Positions 1 to 9,995 of a stretch of 64,000 nt of DNA are shown piece after piece (positions within the stretch are counted from its first letter, which is position 1; every line of letters starts with the position of its first letter). The translations under genes were made by a program, and so were the position numbers. The stretch is from Odontocerum albicorne (taxonomy: Eukaryota > Arthropoda > Insecta > Trichoptera > Odontoceridae), in the NCBI GenBank assembly GCA_949825065.1, contig OX463865.1:17189763-17253762 (forward strand), given 5' to 3'. The notes under the pieces are model-generated. The model made no database searches. It was not told the DNA's origin and saw only the letters and a list, made by a program, of their open reading frames with translations.

Positions 1-449
1 GGAAGGGTTAAAATATCTGGACTTCTATCATCAAGAGAACAGAATTAAATTGTTAACTTCTCCGAATTAATGATTCAGGCATATTGCCAGCAGAAAGCAT
101 TGTAATTGACCCCATCAATTTATTTTATAAAGTTTTTCATTAACTGGTTCAACCCAATCACATACAGAGTTAAAGATAACTGTATACAGAACAAAGAAAT
201 AAAAGCCATCAAATAAGAAATAATTGTTCAACTGTAACAAATAACTCCCTTTCCTGAAAAAGCTCTTAATCCTATTATTATAATTATTTCCTCAAATGTT
301 GAAGATGTCAATATCCGAGGCCCCATTCAAAATGGAAATCCCGTGATATAAATAAAGAGCACTTAGCAAGTTAGTTCTATATGCCGTACTATATTGTCAG
401 TCTAAAAAGAGAATTATTTCGAAACTTAGAATAGTTGTCAGAAATATAA
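1..449. other. Unassigned AT-rich sequence
   Basis: No coding frame, inverted repeat or array is recognised. It precedes the first LINE fragment and may be further decayed element sequence. Confidence 0.4.
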
Positions 450-768
450 TAGCGTTTATTTTCCATCCAGGTTTTATCACACAAAGGGTTCGATTACAGC
501 GAACTTGCCATTCATCATAAGGATCCCGGTTGCGAGTGTGGTTTGTATGATGAAACTATATATCATGTATTTTTCGGTTGTCCTTTACAGAACAAATTTG
601 ATTTGCTAAATGTTATAGATCTTGACCGCGTCCAATGAATGTTGCATTTCTTCTTTCTTCGTGGAACTTTTCCACTTATAGATCGATTGTTAATTTTTTT
701 AAGTTGACACTTTAAATTGTCTAAAGTTGACATATTTTAAGTTTATTTTATTATATTGACTTATATAA
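450..768 (+). pseudogene. LINE-B 3' end (non-LTR retrotransposon C-terminal fragment)
   Basis: Reading from about 477 to 638 the frame gives SHKGFDYSELAIHH followed by a CECG..DETIYHVFFGCP motif, the cysteine/histidine motif found C-terminal to the reverse transcriptase in several non-LTR families. It stops at TGA 636-638; the homologous frame seems to continue past the stop as decayed sequence. Related sequence is on the minus strand at 28399-28835 and 45541-46115, which share the motif and the 3' UTR. 5'-truncated. Its 3' terminal segment runs straight into the tandem array that follows. Confidence 0.65.
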
Positions 769-1955
769 TTGCATAATGACTTTGATTTGGTGCCACAAAT
801 CCTCCTATTATTGCTGGATTGCCCATCAAAAATAGAATGTATAGTGACTTTTATTTAGTGACACAAATCCTCCTATTATGGTTGGATTGCCCATCAAAAA
901 AAGAATGTATAGTGACTTTTATTTAGTGACACAAATCCTCATATTATGGCTGGATTGCCCATCATAAATAGAATGTATAGTGACTTTTATTTAGTGACAC
1001 AAATCCTCCTACTATATTATGGGTAGATTGCCCATTAAAAATATAATCACATAATGACTTTGATTTGGTGACACAAATCCTCGTATTATGGGAAGATTGC
1101 CCATTAAAAATATAATAACATAATGACTTTGATTTGGAACGCAAATCCTCCTATTATGGGTGGATTGCCCATTAAAAATATAATCACACAATGACATTGA
1201 TTTAGTGCCACAAATCCTCCTATTATGGCTGGATTGCCGATCAAAAATAGAATGTATAGTGACTTTTATTTAGTGATACAAATCCTCATATTATGGGTAG
1301 ATTGCCCATTAAAAATTTAATCACATAATGACTTTGATTTGGTGACACAAATCCTCGTATTATGGGAGGATTGCCCATTAAAAATATAATAACATAATGA
1401 CTTTGATTTGGAACGCAAATCCTCCTATTATGGGTGGATTGCCCATTAAAAATATAATCACACAATGACATTGATTTAGTGCCACAAATCCTCCTATTAT
1501 GGCTGGATTGCCGATCAAAAATAGAATGTATAGTGACTTTTATTTAGTGATACAAATCCTCCTATTATGGGTAGATTGCCCATTAAAAATTTAATCACAT
1601 AATGACTTTGATTTGGTGACACAAATCCTCGTATTATGGGAGGATTGCCCATTAAAAATATAATAACATAATGACTTTGATTTGGAACACAAATCCTCCT
1701 ATTATGGGTGGATTGCCCATTAAAAATATAATCACATAATGACTTTGATTTGGTGCCACAAATCCTCCTATTATGGCTGGATTGCCCATCAAAAATAGAA
1801 TGTATAGTGACTTTTATTTAGTGACACAAATCCTCCTATTATGGGTGGATTGCCCATTAAAAATATAATCACATAATGACTTTGATTTGGTGTCACAAAT
1901 CCTCGTATTATGGGAGGATTGTCCATTAAAAATATAATTACTATGATTGCCCATA
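769..1955. repeat. 68-69 bp tandem array, about 17 units, derived from the LINE-B 3' end
   Basis: Units start ATAATGACTTTGATTTGG or ATAGTGACTTTTATTTAG, contain CACAAATCCTCCTATTATGG and end near GGATTGCCCAT. At least four unit variants occur. Variants repeat with a period of about 274 bp (four units), for example 1120 versus 1394 and 1188 versus 1462, so there is a higher-order structure. The first unit is continuous with the LINE-B 3' UTR, and a single unexpanded homologue is seen on the minus strand near 45541-45610. Short open frames across it are repeat artefacts. Confidence 0.92.
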
Positions 1956-2619
1956 AAAATAATTCAAATGAGGCATCTAATGGTTAGCAATATATTTTTT
2001 CAGTTTTTGATCAACATCAACTATTTTCAATTCTCGCTTACAAAATAGTAAAAATCCTAGGAAATCACTTAAATTTAAAATCCGATTTAAGATCCATAGC
2101 TCCGTTCTGTATTTCCCCACAAAATCAATATCATTACTGTATTCCTGGCAGATTTTCGTTTAACTTCGCATTATCACTCCATAAATTCAGTCGCCCTTCT
2201 TTAGTGTCGTGCCCGACCCAAAACATTCCCCATTCCAACAAGTTTCGCCATTCAAATCGATGTTTGACGTAAGAAAATATGGTCATAAATCAAATGGGGC
2301 ACTTGGAAAACTTTCCAGGGAGGTTGTATATTATTTATTGCTTGGGGTGGCAGGAAAGTTACGGGAATAACGTTATTTTTATTGTCGCATATATTCTGTG
2401 TTAATATATTTGTTTTTCGTATTTTGATGTCTTTTTAAGATGTTTTAAATTTAGTTTTGTTTCCGGAGGAAAAAAATCATATATTTCGGATGCATTTCGA
2501 ATATTGATAAAAAGAAAATATCTCGACATATTTTTTTATGCCTATTTTAAATCGAACTTTGGAAAAGGCAGCACGCGACTATTCCCAGCATGGAAGAAAT
2601 TTTATTATTTGGCAATTGT
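1956..2619. other. Unassigned AT-rich sequence
   Basis: No supported gene, array or element boundary was seen in this stretch. Confidence 0.4.
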
Positions 2620-2848
2620 GGCCTAACTGTTAACATTCACACATAGCAAGCAGTCAGTCTATGTTCAATTCCTGGCGTTTTCAGTTCTGGACTTGACACG
2701 TTTATTTATTTCAATAAAACCATTTACAGGACATGTATCATTGTTAATTAATACCATATCAGGTTCATTATTTATTGTATTGTATTACACTTTCATTGTA
2801 GTAAAACCTGGCAAGTTTATTACCATGCGACAATATCTTCCAGCCAGC
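2620..2848. mobile_element. SINE1-like remnants
   Basis: Positions 2792-2848 resemble the reverse complement of the SINE1 tail (CTGGCAAGTTTATTACCATG, compare 35724-35755). Around 2628-2680 a weak tRNA-like head (GTGGCCTAAC, then GTTCAATTCC) can be seen on the plus strand. Both pieces are truncated and diverged. Confidence 0.4.
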
Positions 2849-4200
2849 CTGAAACTCTGGCATGATTTAAGAAGTGACGGAAAAAACTATTAATTTTTTA
2901 GTCAATAATATACGAGTAATGTGTTTCATTCCTAATTTTTGTTTCCTCTCTACCATCCTTTTCTTTTCGTTTGATTGATGATATCTACCTTTCCTCTCTA
3001 CCACCCTTTCCTTTTCGTTTGATTGATGTTATCTACCTTTCCTCTCTAGCATCCTTTCCTTTTCGTTTGATTGATGATATCTACCTGTCCTCTCTACCAT
3101 CCTTTCCTTTTCGTTTGATTGATGATATCTACCTTTTCTCTCTACCACCCTTTCCTTTTCGTTTGATTGATGATATGTACCTTTCTTCTAAACCATCCTT
3201 TCCTTTTCGTTTGATTGATGAAATGTACCTTTCCTCTAAACCATCCTTTCCTTTTCGTTTGATTGATGATATCTACCTTTTCTCTCTACCACCCTTTCCT
3301 TTTCGTTTGATTGATGATATGTACCTTTCCTCTAAAGCATCCTTTCCTTTTCGTTTGATTGATGATATCTACCTTTCCTCTCTACCATCCTTTCATTTTC
3401 GTTTAATTGATGATATCTACCTTTCCTCTCTAGCATCCTTTCCTTTTCGTTTGATTGATGTTATCTACCTTTCCTCTCTACCATCCTTTCCTTTTCGTTT
3501 GATTGATGATATCTACCTTTTCTCTCTACCACCCTTTCCTTTTCGTTTGATTGATGATATGTACCTTTCCTCTAAACCATCCTTTCCTTTTCGTTTGATT
3601 GATGATATCTACCTTTCCTCTCTACCATCCTTTCATTTTCGTTTGATTGATGATATCTACCTTTCCTCTCTACCATCCTTTCATTTTCGTTTGATTGATG
3701 ATATCTACCTTTCCTCTCTACCATCCTTTCATTTTCGTTTAATTGATGATATCTACCTTTCCTCTCTTCCACCCTTTCCTTTTCGTTTGATTGATGATAT
3801 CTACCTTTCTGCTCTACCATCCTTTCCTTTTCGTTTGATTGATGATATCTACCTTTCCTCTCTACCATCGTTTCATTTTCGTTTAATTGATGATATCTAC
3901 CTTTCCTCTCTACCACCCTTTCCTTTTCGTTTGATTGATGTTATCTACCTTTCTTATCTAGCATCCTTTCCTTTTCGTTTGATTGATGGTATCTACCTTT
4001 CCTCTCTAGCATCCTTTCCTTTCCGTTTGATTGATGATATCTTACTTTAACTTTAATATGTTTAAATTTCATAAATATGAATAATCTTTTGATTTTTTTG
4101 CAATCATGTAACTTGCTTTATTTACTATTGTCTGATTAGTCGAAAGAGATTGCCGCCTGGCAACAAACCCGCCTAATTGCATTTATAATGAAGTGTTAAA
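2849..4200 (+). mobile_element. LINE-A 3' end, internally expanded
   Basis: The left flank (2849-2950) matches the end of the LINE-A ORF and the start of its 3' UTR at 20044-20160 (GGCATGATTTAAGAAGTGAC, then GTGTTTCATTCCT). The right flank (4040-4200) matches the UTR end, with CATGTAACTTGCTTTATTTA and GATTGCCGCCTGGCAAC. Between them one 48-bp UTR segment is amplified. Part of the normal UTR between the array and position 4070 is missing. Confidence 0.8.
2950..4045. repeat. 48-bp tandem array, about 23 units, inside LINE-A
   Basis: The unit contains CTCTCTACCATCCTTTCC then CGTTTGATTGATGATATCTA. The same segment is single-copy in LINE-A at 20130-20175, 39320-39350 and 47970-48015. Because 48 is a multiple of three and the unit lacks stops in one frame, an artificial frame of 359 codons (repeat SSLPPFPFRLIDDIYL) runs through it. 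I see no reason to think it is translated. Confidence 0.93.
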
Positions 4201-5589
4201 AATGTTCAAATAAACATGTTCAAGAGACCTTGAGTGATATGCAGACTGGAGTCCTTTCTAAAAACGATAGTACCATCATGGTAAAGAAAGATTAAAGACA
4301 CTATGGTATAATCAAGTGAACTATGTTTTGAAAGAGTGTAAGATGTAAAAAGTCCGAGAAATCTTCGAAGTTTTTTAAAACAGTATGTGTAAAAGAGGCG
4401 AAAAATGTAATAGTCGAGATAGAAATATTTGGCCCTTTCTACCCCGTCAAGGAAACGGCGTAACGGTATTTTTAGTTGTAAGAATTAAAATAATATAACT
4501 CGATGGGAGCAAATCAACAACATGCAGATACAATGAACTTCAATGTCTATTAGCCGCAGTCACCATCCTCGTTTCCCAATACTTGTATCTCTCAACTTGT
4601 TTTTTTTTTTTTGTAATATTTTTAATGAATAAACAATGAAAGACAAACATATTGGATGAATGAACAAAGAACAACAAACAAAATAAATTTGCAGTGTTAA
4701 TGTGAAGAGAAAACGTTGTAGAGCAAAGTGTATTGGATCAAATGAATGATATGTTTATATAATTTAATTTGTCAATAAAAGAAGGCTCTTCAACTATGCT
4801 CGCACTTCAGAAGAGTGCTCTCTGAACGGCAATATATAAATTGTTATTTTATTATCAATATTGACAGAATCTTTTATCTCATACAAATGTTATTCTAACA
4901 AATCTTATTTTTTATCTGTTTATTGACGTTCATCTAATGGGCATTTCAACATCCTCAGTTTCATGAATTATATTTTCAAATCTTCCTTCTGGCAAATATC
5001 TGCTATGACAGCAAATATGATACAATATTGACAGTCCTTGACAGATGTAAGTGGTTCGAACGTGTTTTTATATTTTTATATCAGGTTATTCCGAAATTAA
5101 TGGCCGATTTTAATATTTTATCATTTCGAATGATCTTTGCTAGGAAATATTTATCCATTTTTTTTTGTTTGACAGTTAAGAATATGCTTTATTTATTCAT
5201 TTATTTATTTATTTATTTATTTATTGGGTCAAACATTAAATTTGCATTGTTTGAAATGAGATTAACAAAAAAAAAAACAACGACGTGTATTTTTTTTTGT
5301 ATGAATTTAAATTTGAGCAGTATGCGTCTTAAACAAAACGCAACCAAACATGGGGTGAAGCAATCACTTCTGAATGAATAGTGCAATGTCGCACGTTGGG
5401 GTGAAACGTTGAATATCATCTCATAATTCAATATTGTGGAATGAACTACAGAATTAAAATAAGTAGTGATTTTTATTCCTAACACCCCATAAATTTCAGA
5501 AAAATATCATCATTTTTGTAGCTTCTTCCGTTGATTTATTATAACTTGTCAAAGTTGTATGTTTGGAGAGAGCAAATTTATAGCGACGA
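4201..5589. other. Mostly unassigned; small SINE1-like piece at its start
   Basis: At 4216-4260 the text GTTCAAGAGACCTTGAGTGA followed by a GACTGGAGTC-type stretch resembles the middle of minus-strand SINE1 (compare 55998-56030). The rest is AT-rich with simple repeats such as (TTTA)n at 5194-5224. No gene is supported. Confidence 0.4.
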
Positions 5590-5820
5590 TTTAAGTAAAT
5601 AAATAAATATAAATAAATAAATACAGGTTTATTGATAGCAACATAACATAGTATGTACATAATAAAATTTGGACACATTTCAAGAACATATTAAAAAGAT
5701 AATACATTAAAAAACAGTAGTTATCAAAAGGTCGAGGCTCGTATAATGACATCCCCCCGGCCAAGATACACCCCACCAATATAGGGCGAGCCCAGTAAAG
5801 TAAAACTTTGAACTTATATT
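5590..5820 (-). mobile_element. LINE-C 3' end fragment
   Basis: On the plus strand it begins with (AAAT)n then ACAGGTTTATTGATAGCAAC, the reverse complement of the LINE-C polyadenylation region (AATAAACCTGTATTTATT at 43555). It continues with GGTCGAGGCTCGT and CACCCCACCAATATAGGGCG, shared with 39830-39890 and the reverse complement of 43400-43460. No ORF part remains. Confidence 0.65.
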
Positions 5821-6239
5821 TCTTGATTTTATGTACAATTTCAGTATTTATTTCATTATATTTTTAATATGTTATATTTTATTTTATTAAAAAATGATCA
5901 TTTGATTTGTTTCTACTTAATTTATAATTAAAATATAATTTAGAAGTAAAAAAAAAATATTTATAAATTTCAATATTTTGTAATAATACGCAAAATAAAA
6001 ACATGACTTACAATAATGTGTATTTTGTATTATTTTCGGTATGTTAGAAACGACTTATACTGTTTTATTGTTAGTTTTATTGTTAATTAATGTTTATAAA
6101 ATGTATTTTCAATGTACTAAAACCCATATCTTCATTGTGTTTTTTTATTATCGTATGATTTAAGTAAATTATAAAAATATATATATATTCATCAACTTTT
6201 ATACCCAATTTAATATTGATTGATACTCTCATTAGTTTC
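5821..6239. other. Very AT-rich unassigned stretch
   Basis: Long A and T runs with no supported frame or element end. Confidence 0.4.
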
Positions 6240-6860
6240 GGAGTTATTGAATTTTGAGATGACTTAGATCGTTTCGCTCCAATGTGCGTCGGTTCGAAAA
6301 GTTTAGGCACGAAATTGTAAGTCTTAAAAATGAAGAGAGTCGAGGACGTCCTGCTACTGTTGAAAACGACGAATCGAAAGTTTCATTGGAATAAAACACG
6401 GAACAAACGATATAGGAAGGGCCATAAGAATTGGTTGTTGGTGCTGTTATAATGTTTCTTTGCTTAAAGCAAATAAGAAAGGTGAAAATGCTTGATAAGT
6501 AGGTTCCACACGAACTTAGCGATTAGCGAAAAAAAATATCGCTTTGAAGCATGTTCTTCGTTGCTGTTACGTAATCGTAATGATCCATTTCTCTATTGTA
6601 TTGATCTCAATTGAAATCATTAATAAACTGGACTAAGTAGCATTACCTCATCCGTCATACTCACCTAATTTATCGCTAACTGATTTTAACTGTTAAAGCA
6701 CCTCAATTACTATTTACGACAGAAAAAAATCGTGCCCAGAGAAGCAGCTAAAAATATCTTGAAAGAATTTTTGGATTGTAATCCGCTTGAGTTTTATTCT
6801 ATGGGCATTACAAATGTCAGCAATAATGCCTTGAATCAAGTGACTCTTAACATACTTAGA
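6240..6860 (+). pseudogene. MAR4: decayed mariner-type transposase
   Basis: Several frames carry pieces in mariner order. First comes an ESRGRPATVENDESKV-like piece near 6335-6380, then VGAVTMF near 6435. A KKYRFEACSSLLLRNRNDPF piece near 6527-6590 resembles the linker before the first catalytic Asp. A C-terminal piece near 6735-6840 includes REAAKNILKEF and EFYSMGIT. The catalytic core between the linker and the C-terminus is mostly missing. The two halves lie about 150 bp apart where mariner would have over 400 bp, so it is internally deleted and dead. Confidence 0.6.
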
Positions 6861-6929
6861 TTATAAATTTTATTTATACTAAAATGATGTTTGATGTGAA
6901 GGTTGAAATTGGTTATATTTTTCCGGAAT

Positions 6930-7400
6930 AACCTAATAATTAAGAAATATTTAATATCAGTTCAGTTCGATCCCACCCACGCTGTTATGGGGGGGGGGGG
7001 GGCAAATAAGTTCTCATCCAGTGCAATCTACACAAGAAGATCTAAATGTTCTTTACTTAGTTTTACTGACGCGACGTCACGTAGTGATGAAGAAGGAACT
7101 GACCAAAGGGAATCTGGTTGTGAAGCACCTGAGTTTGAAGCGAATAGAACTGACAACTGACTGAGAACTGAGAACTGACATCACGAGGTAAGAAAAATAA
7201 CTAACAGCGTTGTAAATGTACTTCTAAAGTGGCTTGAGACCTGGAGTTCAAACAGTCCACCAAGTTGTCAATACTTTTACAGAATGTTTCAAATGTAGCA
7301 AAACTATCCTTTGATGCTACTTAATCAGAGAAGTCAGATCTAAGTCCGAAGGTGAACCAATGTAAGGATGAGTGAAGGTTTTTTTTGAAATTGTTGATTT
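6930..7400 (+). mobile_element. SINE2-associated 3' module (diverged copy)
   Basis: CAGTTCGATCCCACC, CACGCTGTTATGG and GACGTCACGTAGT match 42175-42290 in the same order. ACTTTTACAGAATGTTTC..AACTATCCTTTGATG matches 42460-42510. A run of 14 G at 6989-7002 replaces a shorter G run in the other copy. No open frame of substance. Confidence 0.55.
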
Positions 7401-7690
7401 GGTTATCATCGCAGCACCCTAAGAATGTGCTCTAGGGATTGGTCCAGATGGTCAAAAAAGGACGAAATTATAAGATTGAAGCTAAAGAGTGTCATTACAG
7501 CTCCCATGACCAGAGATACATTGGGTAGTCCAATAGTTTGGGTGCACCCACAGAGAGTCAAGGTGCGCCCTGGTGCAACAATAAAATTTAAATATCTGTT
7601 TAACGATGTTGCTAATGTGACAACAAGGTATCTAGGCAGGCTTTAATAATCGCGTGAGGGGTCATTCCAGGCAAGGGGTGAAGGTGGACG
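7401..7690. other. Unassigned; 73-codon open frame not recognised
   Basis: A frame at 7425-7646 (+) reads MCSRDWSRWSKKDEI and later HPQRVKVRPGATIKF. I do not recognise a family and see no support for a gene. It lies between two mobile-element fragments and is probably decayed element DNA. Confidence 0.3.
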
Positions 7691-9060
7691 TCAATTATTT
7701 TTATTTATTTTATTTTATTAGGAAAACATACAGTGTTTATGTCGGTATTATTACTGATATCTATGGGTTTCGAAACACCATTTAACAGTTTTCGCATATG
7801 GTTTCAATATGTACACTTAATTATGTTAGGAGATTGGTAAGAAGGTAGTAGGTAGGCTTTAAGTAATGCTGAAAATTGTTAACCAGGAGACAGTCAGGGA
7901 TGAGACAGTCAGAGATCCACACCAAACTAGTTCCCGCATATGCGCAATCTAATCGAGTTCGTAGAAGAGTTAAATAAATCGAATTCCGGGAAGTCTTCCA
8001 GGTTGTTTACGAAGTTAGATGCTCTTACAAAGAACGAATTTTGTCTGCATTTGGTCGCACTAAAGGGGATGTTCAGCCATTTAGTATGTCTTGCGGAGAT
8101 TCTGGGGACGTTAAGGTTTATGTTTGAGAGTAATTCTGGGGCATCAATGTGATATTGCGCTATTTTCGTTAATAATATAATATCGGTTAATTTCCGTCTT
8201 TCGCGAAGTGGTAGGAGGTGTTGTCGCCTGCATCTGGCCTCGTAATCGTTGTCGTATTCTTTGCATTTAAATTGAAGATACTTGACAAATCTACGTTGGA
8301 TTGATTCTAGCCTGTTAATACAATATATATATCGTACTGGGGGCTCCAGATTTGTGAGCCATATTCGAGTATGCTACGGACGTAAGTGCAGTACAATGTT
8401 TTGATCACTTTAATGCTAGAAAATTGAGAACAAGATCTTTTTATAAATCCAAGAGACTTGTTGGCCCTATTTGCTATGTCATCAATATGCTTGTCGTATA
8501 TAAGTTTAGAGTCGTGAATTACGCCTAGATCTCGTATCTCGTTTACTATTTTGACTGGTTGACCCTTAAGTATGTAATTAAATTCAATAGGTATAGATTT
8601 ACGAGTAAAAGAAATAGCATAGCATTTCGTAACATTCAAATCTAATTTGTTCAGGCGGCAGTATTCTTCGAATCTACATAGATCCTGCTGCAGCAGACGA
8701 CAATCATCTGTATCGCGAATCTGTTTAAAGATCTTCATTTCATCCACGTACAGCAAGAATTCAGAATGTTGAAAACATGCAGGTATGTCATTTATAAATA
8801 GGTTAAATAGCAGTGGTGCCAGCAACGATCCTTGGGGCACCCCAGAAGGCACGTAATTCCATCCTGAAGAGTACTCGTTCAGGACTACAGCCTGTGATCT
8901 GTTCTCGATGTATGAGGTAAACCACCTATACAGATTTCCATGGATACCAGCAGCGGAAAGCTTCTGGAATAGTATGGTGTGATCAATCCGATCAAAAGCT
9001 TTGCTATAGTCTGTGAAGATGGAGTTGACTTGGCCTCCCGAATTCATGTTGGAACTTGTG
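7691..9060 (-). pseudogene. LINE-E: Jockey-type reverse transcriptase, 5'-truncated and broken
   Basis: The minus frame from 9047 to about 8325 encodes the reverse transcriptase core: TDYSKAFDRIDH (palm motif), a GVPQGSLLAPLLFNLFIND motif, then LYVDEMKIF where the catalytic YADD motif is expected. The second Asp is Glu and the Ala is Val. Thumb motifs follow (VRSILEYGSQIWSP). A TA run at about 8322-8332 shifts the frame; the protein then continues in another frame (INRLESIQRRFVKYLQF) to about 7935. The 3' UTR runs to an (AAAT)-like tail near 7691-7722. The 5' end is cut just upstream of the palm motif. Not functional. Confidence 0.85.
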
Positions 9061-9995
9061 TAATTAATATATTATTTAATTTAATTAATATATTAATATA
9101 ATACTTATACCATAATCGAGGGCTGACCCTTATCGAGAAGAACAATCGCGGTACGACGCTGGATCTCCAGATCCAACGGAACGAGCTCCATTAAGAGCAA
9201 GAGTGCTTTCGCCAAGCATGACTTACTCGTATAAGTCTTGATGATAGCCAACAGCACCCACACATAACCATTTTTCTGCATCATTTTAAGAGATCGTACT
9301 TATGTTTACTATCAAGTGTTTTTAAATGTTACATATTGCTAACAGTTTTTTTTTGTAACTAACTACTCAGCTCTGTTAGATATTTTGTTTAAGGCACGGT
9401 GGCGGAGGCTTTTTGCCTATTTTTTGGCGTAAGGGGTGTGCGTTGCCCATACGGGGTTGAGTGGTGGATTTTTTACTAAGCTTTTAAAAACAAATACATA
9501 AATAACTGAAAATTCTCCTGAAATGTTTGTTGTAAGACTTGAAAACTAAAATCAACGGCTAGTATTTACTTGAAATACGATTCCATGAGCACTTCAATAA
9601 TAACATCTCATATTAATGGACATATAACTGGTAAATATCTCATGAATAATTGAGTTATTCCTGTATACTCTTATGTGGGTTTATACTCTCGGCCCTTTAA
9701 GGGAAAAGCGAGAAGGGTGGGCGGGGGATTAAGCATTAATGGGGGTCCCTTACCCTGATCATTTCCCAAGACTTAAGGTTAATTTGGAAATGATTCAAAT
9801 TCACCCCCTTGCCTACCATATCTGTCATTTCACGCGATATTTCCTTGGACAGGCGTGACCTACATTCGAATCTCTTGAACGGTTATAAAACCAACATATT
9901 CAAATAATAAACTAAATCTATGCTATTTCTCATCCATATGAGAGAAGTAAAACTTTCAGATCGAGTTCATTTTCATCTAAAAAAAGTCTACGCTA
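9061..9995. other. Unassigned sequence
   Basis: Contains GC-richer patches (9110-9200, 9690-9760) but no frame, tail or terminal repeat that I could assign. Confidence 0.4.

Noticed and set aside
962..1471. Short repeated frames on the minus strand (SLCDYIFNGQSTHN units)
   Set aside because: Artefacts of the 68-bp array; identical frames recur at the 274-bp higher-order period.
3572..3916. Opposite-strand repeated frame (KGRYHQSNE-type units)
   Set aside because: Shadow of the same 48-bp array.
2971..4050. A 359-codon open frame of 16-residue repeats
   Set aside because: It coincides exactly with the 48-bp tandem array; the period is a multiple of three without stops, so openness is automatic. 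The same DNA is single-copy untranslated LINE-A 3' UTR elsewhere.
5028..5381. 117-codon frame (MTVLDRCKWFERVFIFLYQV)
   Set aside because: Composition follows AT-rich low-complexity sequence, including (TTTA)n translated as FIYLFIYL; no family, no context.
6989..7002. Run of 14 G as a possible structural signal
   Set aside because: It corresponds to a shorter G run in a homologous SINE2 module (42200-42225); simple slippage or assembly error explains it.
7425..7646. 73-codon frame (MCSRDWSRWSKKDEI)
   Set aside because: Too short, unrecognised, and surrounded by decayed elements; no splice or promoter evidence could be tied to it.
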